Below, piece by piece: positions 9,294 to 17,557 of a stretch of 64,000 nt of DNA. Made by a program: the position numbers and the translations under genes. The DNA comes from Chitinophaga sp. MM2321 (lineage in GTDB: Bacteria > Bacteroidota > Bacteroidia > Chitinophagales > Chitinophagaceae). The notes under the pieces are model-generated. The model had not been told where the DNA came from. It was given only the letters and a program-made list of their open reading frames with translations, and did no database searches. Position 1 is the first letter of the stretch. Every line of letters begins with the position of its first letter. The DNA lies in NCBI RefSeq assembly GCF_964033635.1, contig NZ_OZ035533.1, forward strand, positions 3,472,001 to 3,536,000. The letters run 5' to 3'.

Positions 9294-10319
9294 CTATACC
9301 CCCGGCGGGTGCTCGCGGTAGCCGAACTGGCTGGCCAGCTCCAGGCATTGCGCAGCGGGTAGTATGCCATCTGAACAAGTAGCTTTGAACAGGCTGGACG
9401 CTGCGGCACAAACGCCCAGTTGCAGGCTTTCCTGTAAGGGCGCATGGGCGTGAACACCCATCAGTACACCCGCAGCAAAAGCATCGCCGGCGCCTACTGC
9501 GCCTGCAATTTTTGCAGCAGGCACACGCAGGCATGGCTGGTAAAGCTTTTCACCGGTGGCACTCATGGCTACAACCCCTTCCGGGAAATGCAGGATCACC
9601 CACTGCCTTACGCCCATCCCGATAATGCGCGATGTCGCTTCATAGCAGCCTTTGATATGGATCTGACCAGCATCATCTATGGTGGGGATGCCGGTCAGCA
9701 TAGCGGCTTCAAATTCGTTTACAAACAGGTAGTCGATATATGGCAGTGATGGTGGAATGATACTTGAAAAGCGGTCGCTATGCTCGCTCACAATATCCGC
9801 AGAGGTAATGAACCCTTTTTCTGATGCGGCTTTCAATACTTTTGCCGCACCAGTTACACCTTGGGCATCCGGTTGGTCAAGCTGGTCCAGGAGCAGCAGG
9901 TACCCCAGGTGAAAGATCTTTGCACCTGAGCGGCTGAAATCAAAATGATCTTCATGCAGCAATGCATTGGCGCCCCGCTGATGAAAGAAGGTGCGCTTGC
10001 CGGTAGATTGTACTGACATTACATCCGTATACGAGGTGGCAGTTGCAGTGGTTTTGCGTAACTGGGAGGTATCGATCGATAAGTTATTACATTCTTCTAT
10101 GATTTGCTGTCCTCTTTCATCATAGCCCAGCAGGCCCACCGCTTCCAGCGGGAAACCGGCGCCCAGCTTGCTGAAACCTTTCAGCAGGTTATAGGCCGAG
10201 CCACCATTGCTGCTATATTCTTCCAGTATAGTCACCAGTTTTTCCTGCTCAGGGTAATTGTCAACTATTTTTATCTGATCGATGATCCAGTTACCACCAA
10301 CTATAATCCCATCCCGCAT
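9294..10319 (-). CDS. PfkB family carbohydrate kinase
   Basis: This 341-residue ribokinase-like enzyme has the N-terminal sugar-binding signature (SSNGGSAYNLLKGFSKLG, residues 36-53) and the C-terminal signature AGAVGAGDAFAAGV, with catalytic Asp279. It is cytoplasmic. It starts 12 bases after the aldolase stop and precedes the GntR regulator, so all three are likely co-transcribed from the operator-promoter at 11185-11218. With a lyxose/mannose-type isomerase in the same regulon, the expected substrate is a ketose (fructose or xylulose), but PfkB specificity cannot be read from sequence; tagatose or an oxidised sugar are alternatives. Confidence 0.85.
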   Translation of the reverse strand: MRDGIIVGGNWIIDQIKIVDNYPEQEKLVTILEEYSSNGGSAYNLLKGFSKLGAGFPLEAVGLLGYDERGQQIIEECNNLSIDTSQLRKTTATATSYTDVMSVQSTGKRTFFHQRGANALLHEDHFDFSRSGAKIFHLGYLLLLDQLDQPDAQGVTGAAKVLKAASEKGFITSADIVSEHSDRFSSIIPPSLPYIDYLFVNEFEAAMLTGIPTIDDAGQIHIKGCYEATSRIIGMGVRQWVILHFPEGVVAMSATGEKLYQPCLRVPAAKIAGAVGAGDAFAAGVLMGVHAHAPLQESLQLGVCAAASSLFKATCSDGILPAAQCLELASQFGYREHPPGV

Positions 10320-10331
10320 ACATACATTTTT

Positions 10332-11180
10332 TTAAGCTGATACTTTATTTACAAGGAATTTTGCTGCTGCTTCCGCAGGTGTTGCCCCTTCATGTACAAT
10401 GGCCATCAATGCCTGTGTCATGCCAGCAGGGTTAGGGTGCTGGATCACATTCCTTCCGTATACAATACCTTTCACGCCTTGTTGCATCAGTCCATAGGTC
10501 CTTTTTAGTATTTCCTCATCGCTTGCGCGGCCACCACCACGTACCAGTACCGGTATACGGCCGGCAGTTTCAACTACCTTGTGATAGTCATTCACATCAT
10601 CCGTTGGATCGGCTTTGATGATATCTGCACCTAATTCTACCGCCTGTCTTACCAGGGGAACAATCTTTTTCACATCCCCGTCTACCATATAACCACCTGC
10701 TTCTGCATTCGGGCGAAATACCAGGGGTTCAATCATCAAGGGCATATCGTACAGATCACAAACAGGTTTTATTTGCAGGATGTTCTGGATACACTGGTCG
10801 GTCACTTCAGGCTCGCCGGGGATCCTGAACAGGTTTACCACTACGCAGGTAGCATCCAGCCTGATGGCCTGTTCTACCGGGTTAGCGATCATCCTGCTGA
10901 ATAAAGCACGGGGCAGTTCATTGCCATATACATTGGCTACATCCGTACGCAAAACCAGCGAAGGCTTTTCCTTACCGGGAATGGATTGCAGGTAATGCGC
11001 CTGGCCGGTGGTAAGCTGTATGGCATCCGGTGCAGCATTCACCAGGATCTCCACTGCTTTCTGTATATTCTCTATACCATTGAGGAAGGAAAATTCATTA
11101 AAGAAACCATGATCAATGGCCACATCAAAACAGTGACCGGATTTACTGTTAAACAGTCTGTTTAGTTTATATGCTTTCAT
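10332..11180 (-). CDS. Class I aldolase, DhnA/FbaB-LacD-like
   Basis: The 282-residue TIM-barrel protein resembles class I fructose-bisphosphate aldolases of the DeoC/FbaB group. Seen are FDVAIDHG near the N-terminus, IKADPTDD with the Schiff-base candidate Lys189, and the phosphate-binding VLVRGGGRAS near residue 211-220. The reaction would be cleavage of a phosphorylated ketose to dihydroxyacetone phosphate plus an aldehyde. It is first in the unit aldolase-kinase-GntR. The operator lies only 20 bases upstream of its ATG and the TAAATTTG box ends 5 bases before it, so the mRNA would be leaderless or nearly so if both ATG and box are correct. Confidence 0.85.
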   Translation of the reverse strand: MKAYKLNRLFNSKSGHCFDVAIDHGFFNEFSFLNGIENIQKAVEILVNAAPDAIQLTTGQAHYLQSIPGKEKPSLVLRTDVANVYGNELPRALFSRMIANPVEQAIRLDATCVVVNLFRIPGEPEVTDQCIQNILQIKPVCDLYDMPLMIEPLVFRPNAEAGGYMVDGDVKKIVPLVRQAVELGADIIKADPTDDVNDYHKVVETAGRIPVLVRGGGRASDEEILKRTYGLMQQGVKGIVYGRNVIQHPNPAGMTQALMAIVHEGATPAEAAAKFLVNKVSA

Positions 11181-11184
11181 AAAA

Positions 11185-11218
11185 CAAATTTAGTCAGATT
11201 AACTTGTATATACAAGTT
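11185..11218 (-). promoter_or_regulatory. GntR operator O1 and promoter of the aldolase-kinase-GntR unit
   Basis: AACTTGTATATACAAGTT at 11201-11218 is a perfect 18-bp palindrome with the HutC-type core GTATATAC. On the minus strand the TTG of its second half is followed after 20 bases by TAAATTTG (11185-11192), an exact -33/-7 arrangement for Bacteroidota. Bound repressor would cover the -33 element. The same architecture occurs at 24335-24373 and 25963-25997. Confidence 0.8.
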
Positions 11219-11253
11219 GAGAATGCCGTTTATTTATCCGGCAGTTGTATTTA

Positions 11254-13533
11254 TTATTCAGCCGCATCTTTCAAATGCAGGAAAGTGTATTCAGATGTAT
11301 AATCCGGCTTCCCTTTCACGCTTACCTTTACCTTGAATAACTGATCCTTCATGGCAGGCAGTACTACCCTGGCGGTAGGACCGGCTGCATTTTCAAATGC
11401 TTTTGTTCCGGGGAAATCCCAATTCAGAATGGTTTGCTCCTTCCCGTCGCAGATGATCGCGACGGTTACCTGCGAAGACGCCAATGCATCATAGGTATCA
11501 TTCAACACAAATACATCACAGGTAAAAGCCTCTCCCGTTTTCCAGGAGAACTTTGGCGCGCGCACGCTTGCCAACACGGGCCGGCAGGCTTTAGCCACGG
11601 CATAATAAGCGGGCTTCACTTCGCTGGGCCAGTTGAGCAGGCTGTTGTTGGCTGCACTGGGCCAGGGTTCCTGGTAACACCAGTTGAGGGCCATACTACA
11701 ATATGGCTTTTGGCGGCGCGCTTCTTCATACATGAATTGCAGTCCTTCCGATTGTGTAAGCTGACTATACTCCACCAGCTTTTCCAAAGAATGGATCTTG
11801 CCAAAATAATGTTCCAGTACCGGCAGGTCGAGCCAGCGGTGATCGCCCCAGGCGCCTACGCCGTGATGAAGCTCCCAGGCCGTATTTGGTGCAGGTGGAA
11901 ATAGTTCGCCGGATGGAATAAATGATTTTAGCACACTGATATTGGCGGCGCCGGGTACTCCAAACTCTGTGTACGCGGTTTTCCGGTCCTTCGCCATCCA
12001 CTGGTATAACTCGGTCCCTTTTTCAAGATCAGCAAATACGTAATAACCGTGCCCCATACCGTATTGCGGGGACGTAGCAATAAAAGGTGTGTGTGGGTCC
12101 AGCTGATAACAGATGCTGTTCAGCAGGCGCAGGGCCAGCGACTGATCGGTCATGCGGCTCCAGCTGTTGAACAGTTCATTACCACCGCTCCACATAGCAA
12201 GACAGGCATGATTCTTCACACGTTTGATGATGGAACGCGCTTCCTGTTCCAGTACATTTAAATAGGATTGATCGTCTGTGTAATTATTGCAGGCTAATGG
12301 AAATTCCTGCCACACCAACATCCCATACTGATCGCAGAGATCAAAGAAAGATTGTTTGTTGGTAATACCGCCACCCCATACACGAAAGATGTTCATGTGT
12401 GCCTCTTTCGCCAGTTTGATCTGTTTTTCGTAAAGTTCAGCTGTAATTAATCCTACAAAGATCTCCGGATGTACCCAGTTCGTTCCTTTTGCAAAAATGC
12501 GCCGGCCGTTTACCTCCAGGCTGGCGGGCGATACACTCCGCGTTACGGGGAAAGTTTGCGGTTCATCCCAGGCGCCTTCGTTCATGATCAGCCTGATTTT
12601 ACGGAAGTCTACTTTACTGCTTTGCTGATCGATTCTTTTTTTATCATTGTCGTACAATTCCAGTTCACTGGTGTACAATACCGGCTCTCCGTAACCGTTG
12701 GGCCACCAGAGTTTAGGCTGGTCCAGTTGTGCGGAAACAGTTTGCTGATCATCCGCAAGGATGCCTGATTTCTCAACAACTATCTTTCCTTTATCATCTT
12801 TCAGTAACCATTTAAAAGACGTGTTATGCAGTGATTGACCAGCGATATTCAGTTCAATATTTGCAGCGGATAACGACTCATTTAATTGATAAGTCACCGC
12901 TGCATCTGTTAAATGCGACCTGTTACGCAGCGCCAGGTAAGTTTCATCCCAGATACCTCTTGTAACCAGCCGTGGGTGCCAATCCCAGCCATAGCTAACG
13001 GCAGGTTTGGCACTCTCGCGCGCATTCTGCCGGTAGGTTTCGGTGCCTTTTACAAACACTTTGGCCGCTTCTATTTTTGGCACGGGCCGTAATATTATTT
13101 TCAGTTCATTGTTTTCTTTTAGTTTGCCGGTGAGGTCAAGATCTACGTACGTAAACATCCCTTCCTGCTCCAGCAGTTCTTCCCCGTTCAGGATCACTTT
13201 AAAATGATAATCGATCCCTTTTGAATGAAAGTACAATTGCTGACCAGCAGTCAATGCAGGCTTTTTAAACGTTGTTCTGTAAGTAAAAAAATAATCTTCC
13301 ATCCAGTCGAACTGCAAAACATGATCGCCATACCAGTAGGGCTGTTTGTAATGCTCCGCTTTCATGACATCCAGCTGCACAGCACCGGGTACGGCAGCCG
13401 GCATCCATTTCGCAGGAGCATCGGCTACCTGTTTATGGTAGCCGATTTCCCAGTTAAGTAAGGTCCTTTTTTCCTGTCCGGATAAAATAGCACTATTCAT
13501 GGTCAACAATAATATGATCAGTAATTTCTGCAT
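11254..13533 (-). CDS. Glycoside hydrolase family 2, beta-mannosidase-like, exported
   Basis: The 759-residue protein begins with a signal peptide (cleavage near SGQ, residue 20). The order is a sugar-binding jelly-roll (about 25-200), an Ig-like domain (210-315), a TIM barrel (335-640) and a C-terminal beta domain. The general acid/base is Glu453 in SGGNELFNSW and the nucleophile is Glu523 in YTEFGVPG. WGGGITNKQSFFDLCDQYGMLVWQEFP is typical of beta-mannosidases rather than beta-galactosidases. It would release terminal beta-mannose from glycans in the periplasm. It is the last gene of the eight-gene operon headed by the Gfo/Idh gene at 23994. Confidence 0.85.
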   Translation of the reverse strand: MQKLLIILLLTMNSAILSGQEKRTLLNWEIGYHKQVADAPAKWMPAAVPGAVQLDVMKAEHYKQPYWYGDHVLQFDWMEDYFFTYRTTFKKPALTAGQQLYFHSKGIDYHFKVILNGEELLEQEGMFTYVDLDLTGKLKENNELKIILRPVPKIEAAKVFVKGTETYRQNARESAKPAVSYGWDWHPRLVTRGIWDETYLALRNRSHLTDAAVTYQLNESLSAANIELNIAGQSLHNTSFKWLLKDDKGKIVVEKSGILADDQQTVSAQLDQPKLWWPNGYGEPVLYTSELELYDNDKKRIDQQSSKVDFRKIRLIMNEGAWDEPQTFPVTRSVSPASLEVNGRRIFAKGTNWVHPEIFVGLITAELYEKQIKLAKEAHMNIFRVWGGGITNKQSFFDLCDQYGMLVWQEFPLACNNYTDDQSYLNVLEQEARSIIKRVKNHACLAMWSGGNELFNSWSRMTDQSLALRLLNSICYQLDPHTPFIATSPQYGMGHGYYVFADLEKGTELYQWMAKDRKTAYTEFGVPGAANISVLKSFIPSGELFPPAPNTAWELHHGVGAWGDHRWLDLPVLEHYFGKIHSLEKLVEYSQLTQSEGLQFMYEEARRQKPYCSMALNWCYQEPWPSAANNSLLNWPSEVKPAYYAVAKACRPVLASVRAPKFSWKTGEAFTCDVFVLNDTYDALASSQVTVAIICDGKEQTILNWDFPGTKAFENAAGPTARVVLPAMKDQLFKVKVSVKGKPDYTSEYTFLHLKDAAE

Positions 13534-13545
13534 AACACCAGCTGG

Positions 13546-14799
13546 TTAACGCGATTCCTTTTGCCAGATCTCCTTGATCGTTTCTTCAATATTCAATCCA
13601 TCCGGTACAGCAGGTGATGGCGTATTAGCACGGTTTTTAACAACCGGTAATCCCTGACCACGGGTAATAAGCCGCGATACGGGCATTTCCAGGTAACCGG
13701 TTTTATCATTCGCATTGATCCAACGCTGGGCATACCAGAGCCATTCCTTTTTATAGGCTTCGGGCTGCAAATAGAACCAGGTAATTTCATCATAACCCCA
13801 GGTGTAATGCGAAGTAGTATCGGCAACACCGGGCTTTTCGCTTACACCGAAATTGTCTAACTCAACGAGATAAGGCAAGGCATCGGTAGACCAGCCCGAA
13901 GGGGTGATACAGCCTTTGCTCCTTCCAAAAAAAGCATCGAGGTAACCTTTCTCCAGCACGCCTTCCATAGGTTTTTCCGGCACTTCTTTTACGCGCAATG
14001 GAAAAGCATTGAAATCGAGCAGACTTTTTCCGTTTACCACCATGCCACCATGCGGTGTGTGTGCGTCTAACAGTATCCAGTTACGGCGCGCATGGTCACC
14101 TGCGTATTGCCGTAATTTATCCAGGAATGCGGACCATTGCGTATAATTATTATCCGCCATCCCAATCAGGTCGATTTGTCCGAAGTGAATGGCTTCACAT
14201 CCGATGCCGATATAAGTGCCTGCCAGGAACATCATCCATAGCTGCGTTTCCGAACGGGTAATATCGGGCACACTGCTACCGGCGCCCCAGTGGTTTACAA
14301 ATACGCCCTTGCTATTGAGCATGGAATCGTACCGAAAATTCCTGTCCTCCACGGGAAGGTCCAGTGCTTTAAAGGTCCATTCCGGTATTTTGATGGTGTT
14401 CACTTTGGTGGTGATGCACTCAAAAACCGCCGCCTCAAAAACCACGTCCTTATCATTTTCATGCACTGCCTTCACCAGCCGCTCCGCATTTTGCAGGAAG
14501 CCTGTTTCATTCAGCACATCTTCTTTACCCCAGCGGTAGATGGCCCGTCCAATGAATTTTGCGCCGATATTTTCTATCAGCCGGATATCATCTTCCTTAG
14601 CCGGGTAACTGGCATCCACGCAGTACGGGTCTACCGTCAGGAACTCCGCCATCGTAACGGAGCGTTTCAGGTAATTTTCCAACACCTCCTGTGAAATACC
14701 TTTGCGGTCTATATGATAAGGATCTTCCTTATGATCGGCGCAGCTTGCGGACATTAGCCAGCAAAGCAATACGAACAGATATGTGTGTAATGATCTCAT
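13546..14799 (-). CDS. Lipoprotein of unrecognised family, possible glycoside hydrolase (paralogue A)
   Basis: The 417-residue protein has a lipoprotein-type leader with Cys20 (WLMSASC). I do not recognise the family. It is clearly paralogous along its whole length to the next upstream gene (14806-16071). Positions conserved in both include Glu202 and His205 in EAIHFGQ, Asp245 in LLDAH, Glu313 and Asp315 in VELDNFG, and Glu338 in WGYDEI. Paired acidic residues at strand ends and many aromatic residues fit a TIM-barrel glycosidase, but this is inference. It sits in a SusCD operon just before the GH2 enzyme, 12 bases apart. Confidence 0.75.
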   Translation of the reverse strand: MRSLHTYLFVLLCWLMSASCADHKEDPYHIDRKGISQEVLENYLKRSVTMAEFLTVDPYCVDASYPAKEDDIRLIENIGAKFIGRAIYRWGKEDVLNETGFLQNAERLVKAVHENDKDVVFEAAVFECITTKVNTIKIPEWTFKALDLPVEDRNFRYDSMLNSKGVFVNHWGAGSSVPDITRSETQLWMMFLAGTYIGIGCEAIHFGQIDLIGMADNNYTQWSAFLDKLRQYAGDHARRNWILLDAHTPHGGMVVNGKSLLDFNAFPLRVKEVPEKPMEGVLEKGYLDAFFGRSKGCITPSGWSTDALPYLVELDNFGVSEKPGVADTTSHYTWGYDEITWFYLQPEAYKKEWLWYAQRWINANDKTGYLEMPVSRLITRGQGLPVVKNRANTPSPAVPDGLNIEETIKEIWQKESR

Positions 14800-14805
14800 A
14801 ATATT

Positions 14806-16071
14806 TTATTTACTCCATATTTTTTTGATGGTTTCTTCCTGGCTTTTTCCGGATGGGCAGCTGCTGCTTTCTGTGTTAGCCCTGTAGCGGGTAACTTGTC
14901 CGCCTCCCAGAGCTATCACGCGGCTGCCGGGCATCTGGATGTATCCATTGGGATCTACCCGTGCGATCCATTTATCAGCGTATTCAAGAAATTCATTTTG
15001 TTCTGCCGTAGGCTGACGATAGAACCACCCGATTTCATCATATCCCCATACAAAAATATCTGCGACACTGGGCGTACCGGGTTGATCGCTCATACCAAAA
15101 TTATCAAACTCCACGAGGTAGGGCGACTGATCGCACTCCCAGCCACTGGGAGTAGTGCCACCTTTCGTTAAACCATAAATGGCGTCCAGGTAAAACTTTT
15201 TCAGTTCAGCCTTTTGTGGTTCACCGCCAATTTCTTTTGCCCTCAAAGGAAAAGATACGAAGTCGAACAGCAATTTCCCATCTACTGCAAGACCACCACC
15301 TGGTAAATGCGCATCACAAAGCACGGTACCTCGGTGCGCCACTGTTTTGGCGGTATTCCTGATCCGCCCCAGCAGGTCCTTCCAGCCTGCATAGCCGTTG
15401 CCCGCATCCGCCATGGCCATCAGTTCAGCCTGTCCGAAATGCAGCGCCTCTATACCGGCTTCCATGAAACGACGCGCCAGGTGATAGAAGTACATCTGCG
15501 TTTCTTTCCGCGAAATATCCGGCACGCTGCCCGTACCCCACATACCAACGCCATTGCCTTGCAGGTTGATCATATCATCATACCTGAAGTTCCTGTTTTC
15601 TACCGGCATATCATATTCCTGGAATACCCAGGCCGGCACCGGTACATTGTTTACATCAGGCGTAATGATTTCGAAAATAGCGCCCTGGAAAATAACGTCC
15701 GCATCAGTTTGATGCACCTGGTCGATCATAGCCTTGGCATTGTCGAGAAAAGCAGGGCCATTAAACCGTGATTCCACTCCCCAGCTATACAGGGCCCTGC
15801 CGATAAACTTGGCGCCTATATTGGTAAGCATACGGAAATCGTCGGCCTTATCAGGATAAGGGCCGTCGCTGTAGAAACCATCGGAGTTCAGTATTTCGGC
15901 CTGCGTAATGGCGCGCGACAAATAGCTTTCCAGCACATTGCGCTGTATCACGCCATCGGAAAAAGTATAATTTCTTTCCAGTGGCGGACGTTGGATAACC
16001 GTCTCCGTGTTGTCTTTTTTACAGGCCGTAAGACCAGCTACTGTTACCAGTAATATAAATAGCTTTTTCAT
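14806..16071 (-). CDS. Lipoprotein of unrecognised family, possible glycoside hydrolase (paralogue B)
   Basis: The 421-residue protein has a clear lipobox (AGLTAC, Cys17). It aligns end to end with paralogue A (13546-14799), keeping IEALHFGQ, LCDAHLPGGG, LVEFDNFG and FVWGYDEI. The two are separated by only 6 bases, which points to tandem duplication followed by divergence. Retention of the acidic and His residues in both suggests both are active or bind the same ligand class. Outer-membrane attachment beside SusCD suggests action on the glycan before import. Function unknown. Confidence 0.75.
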   Translation of the reverse strand: MKKLFILLVTVAGLTACKKDNTETVIQRPPLERNYTFSDGVIQRNVLESYLSRAITQAEILNSDGFYSDGPYPDKADDFRMLTNIGAKFIGRALYSWGVESRFNGPAFLDNAKAMIDQVHQTDADVIFQGAIFEIITPDVNNVPVPAWVFQEYDMPVENRNFRYDDMINLQGNGVGMWGTGSVPDISRKETQMYFYHLARRFMEAGIEALHFGQAELMAMADAGNGYAGWKDLLGRIRNTAKTVAHRGTVLCDAHLPGGGLAVDGKLLFDFVSFPLRAKEIGGEPQKAELKKFYLDAIYGLTKGGTTPSGWECDQSPYLVEFDNFGMSDQPGTPSVADIFVWGYDEIGWFYRQPTAEQNEFLEYADKWIARVDPNGYIQMPGSRVIALGGGQVTRYRANTESSSCPSGKSQEETIKKIWSK

Positions 16072-16104
16072 TGTATTCTTAATAAGTTGATCAAATCAAT
16101 AGTA

Positions 16105-17544
16105 TTAATTACAAGCCGGCAGGGTGTTAATATCGATGAAAGGATCACCTGCTTTCGGACGTAACTGTATCACAGGGTCCGTTTTCTTAAGCACCCCGTT
16201 ATCGACCCAGTTCCTTACAATACAGAAACCGACCTGTCCACCTGCTGTGGTGATAGGAACAAGTCCGTCAGGGCCGCCATTATCAAGGATGTACACATCG
16301 CCTCCGATATATTCCAGCGCCTGTAAACCTCCCAGCCCGTTCACCTTATAGTGATTTTTGTAGATCAGGTTTCCGCCGATATGTTTAATACCACCGCCTA
16401 CTACGTACCAGGTATCCATATTCCACATATCGCCTTTTGTTTTATCACCGGTAATTTCAAAATCACCACCTACATAACTGAGTGAAGTGAAACCAGCGCC
16501 GCCATCGCCCATAGCCGGTACGGGATTGAGACGAAGACTACCTTCTATACGTGTAACACCGGAGAAACTGGCTGCCCCTGTAGGAAAGCCCCAATAAGCA
16601 AACTTCGGACAGTTTTCAACGATAAGATCCCCGTTGATGATCCGGTAATCTTTGAAACCCTGCGGGTTCACCAGCTCCGCATTATTCCTTAAAACAATGC
16701 TTCCAAGACAGTTGACGGAATTAAAGAACGTTTCTGTTGTAGTGACCGCAGTACCTTCCAGTGTAATCGTACCCTTCACCGCTTTCAACTTTGTTTTGAT
16801 CGTACCGATCACTACATCGGTGATGTCCATGCCGGTGATCTTCAGGTCCATGGCTGTATCAGAAAGCGGGTTAAACTGCTCTACATCCCCTTTTGATCCC
16901 AGTACATAACTGATGATATTTCCTCCGGCCATTTCCCCGATCAATGTAGGATCTGAAACGGAGTTTGGATGGTTGTTTGACAAGGTTACGGTACCATTAA
17001 TAACGCTGTTGTTCATCAGGTATTTGACCACGCAAAAACCGACCGAATCAAAAGAACAGGGCTGGTTTTCTCCCAATAAAATATTATCTGTAATAGTCAG
17101 GTCTCCTTTAAAAATTTTCAGGTGCAGCAAACCATCAATGTTGGTCAGCACCTTATTATTTTTGATCAACAGGTTCCCGCTATGGAACTTGAAATTATCG
17201 AGGTGACTGATAGCTGCAAGCTGCTCATTATCCTGGATAGTAAAAGAAACCGTGATCGCACTCAGGTTTACCAGGTTGATATCGGTAAGCCCGGTATTTT
17301 CAATGACCAGGTTCTTCACTGATTTGAATTGCAGGGAAGATAAGTCCGTAACATCAGCACCGGTGATGGTGAGGGTACGGATATTATCCTGTACCGAGAA
17401 TTTATTTACATCGGCCTGCGACGAAAGCGTATAGTCGTTTCCGCTAGTCAGCTCATGTTCCTGTTTCTGGCAACCGACAAAGAGTAAGCATGCTATGATT
17501 AGACTGAAAACAGCCCGATTATTGTTGATGAATTTCATAACCAT
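16105..17544 (-). CDS. Leucine-rich / receptor-L-domain-like lipoprotein in the SusE/F position
   Basis: About 479 residues, with a lipobox LLFVGC near residue 25; the start may be the second Met two codons in. The body is built from repeats of the form L-x-I-x-x-x-x-x-L with short beta steps (VKNLVIENTGLTDI, GNLLIKNNKVLTNIDGL, GDLTITDN), as in receptor L-domain or leucine-rich solenoids. There are no catalytic motifs. It directly follows susD, where SusE/SusF-type surface glycan-binding proteins usually lie, so a binding role at the cell surface is inferred. A solenoid instead of the usual CBM-like fold is unusual for this position. Confidence 0.7.
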   Translation of the reverse strand: MVMKFINNNRAVFSLIIACLLFVGCQKQEHELTSGNDYTLSSQADVNKFSVQDNIRTLTITGADVTDLSSLQFKSVKNLVIENTGLTDINLVNLSAITVSFTIQDNEQLAAISHLDNFKFHSGNLLIKNNKVLTNIDGLLHLKIFKGDLTITDNILLGENQPCSFDSVGFCVVKYLMNNSVINGTVTLSNNHPNSVSDPTLIGEMAGGNIISYVLGSKGDVEQFNPLSDTAMDLKITGMDITDVVIGTIKTKLKAVKGTITLEGTAVTTTETFFNSVNCLGSIVLRNNAELVNPQGFKDYRIINGDLIVENCPKFAYWGFPTGAASFSGVTRIEGSLRLNPVPAMGDGGAGFTSLSYVGGDFEITGDKTKGDMWNMDTWYVVGGGIKHIGGNLIYKNHYKVNGLGGLQALEYIGGDVYILDNGGPDGLVPITTAGGQVGFCIVRNWVDNGVLKKTDPVIQLRPKAGDPFIDINTLPACN

Positions 17545-17557
17545 TGGATTGAAGGAA

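Noticed and set aside
11434..13461. Several plus-strand frames opposite the GH2 gene
   Set aside because: They are shadows of a clearly coding minus-strand frame with complete catalytic motifs.
16105..17544. Bacterial internalin-type virulence protein
   Set aside because: Leucine-rich solenoid is real, but the susD-adjacent position and lipobox fit a glycan-binding lipoprotein better.
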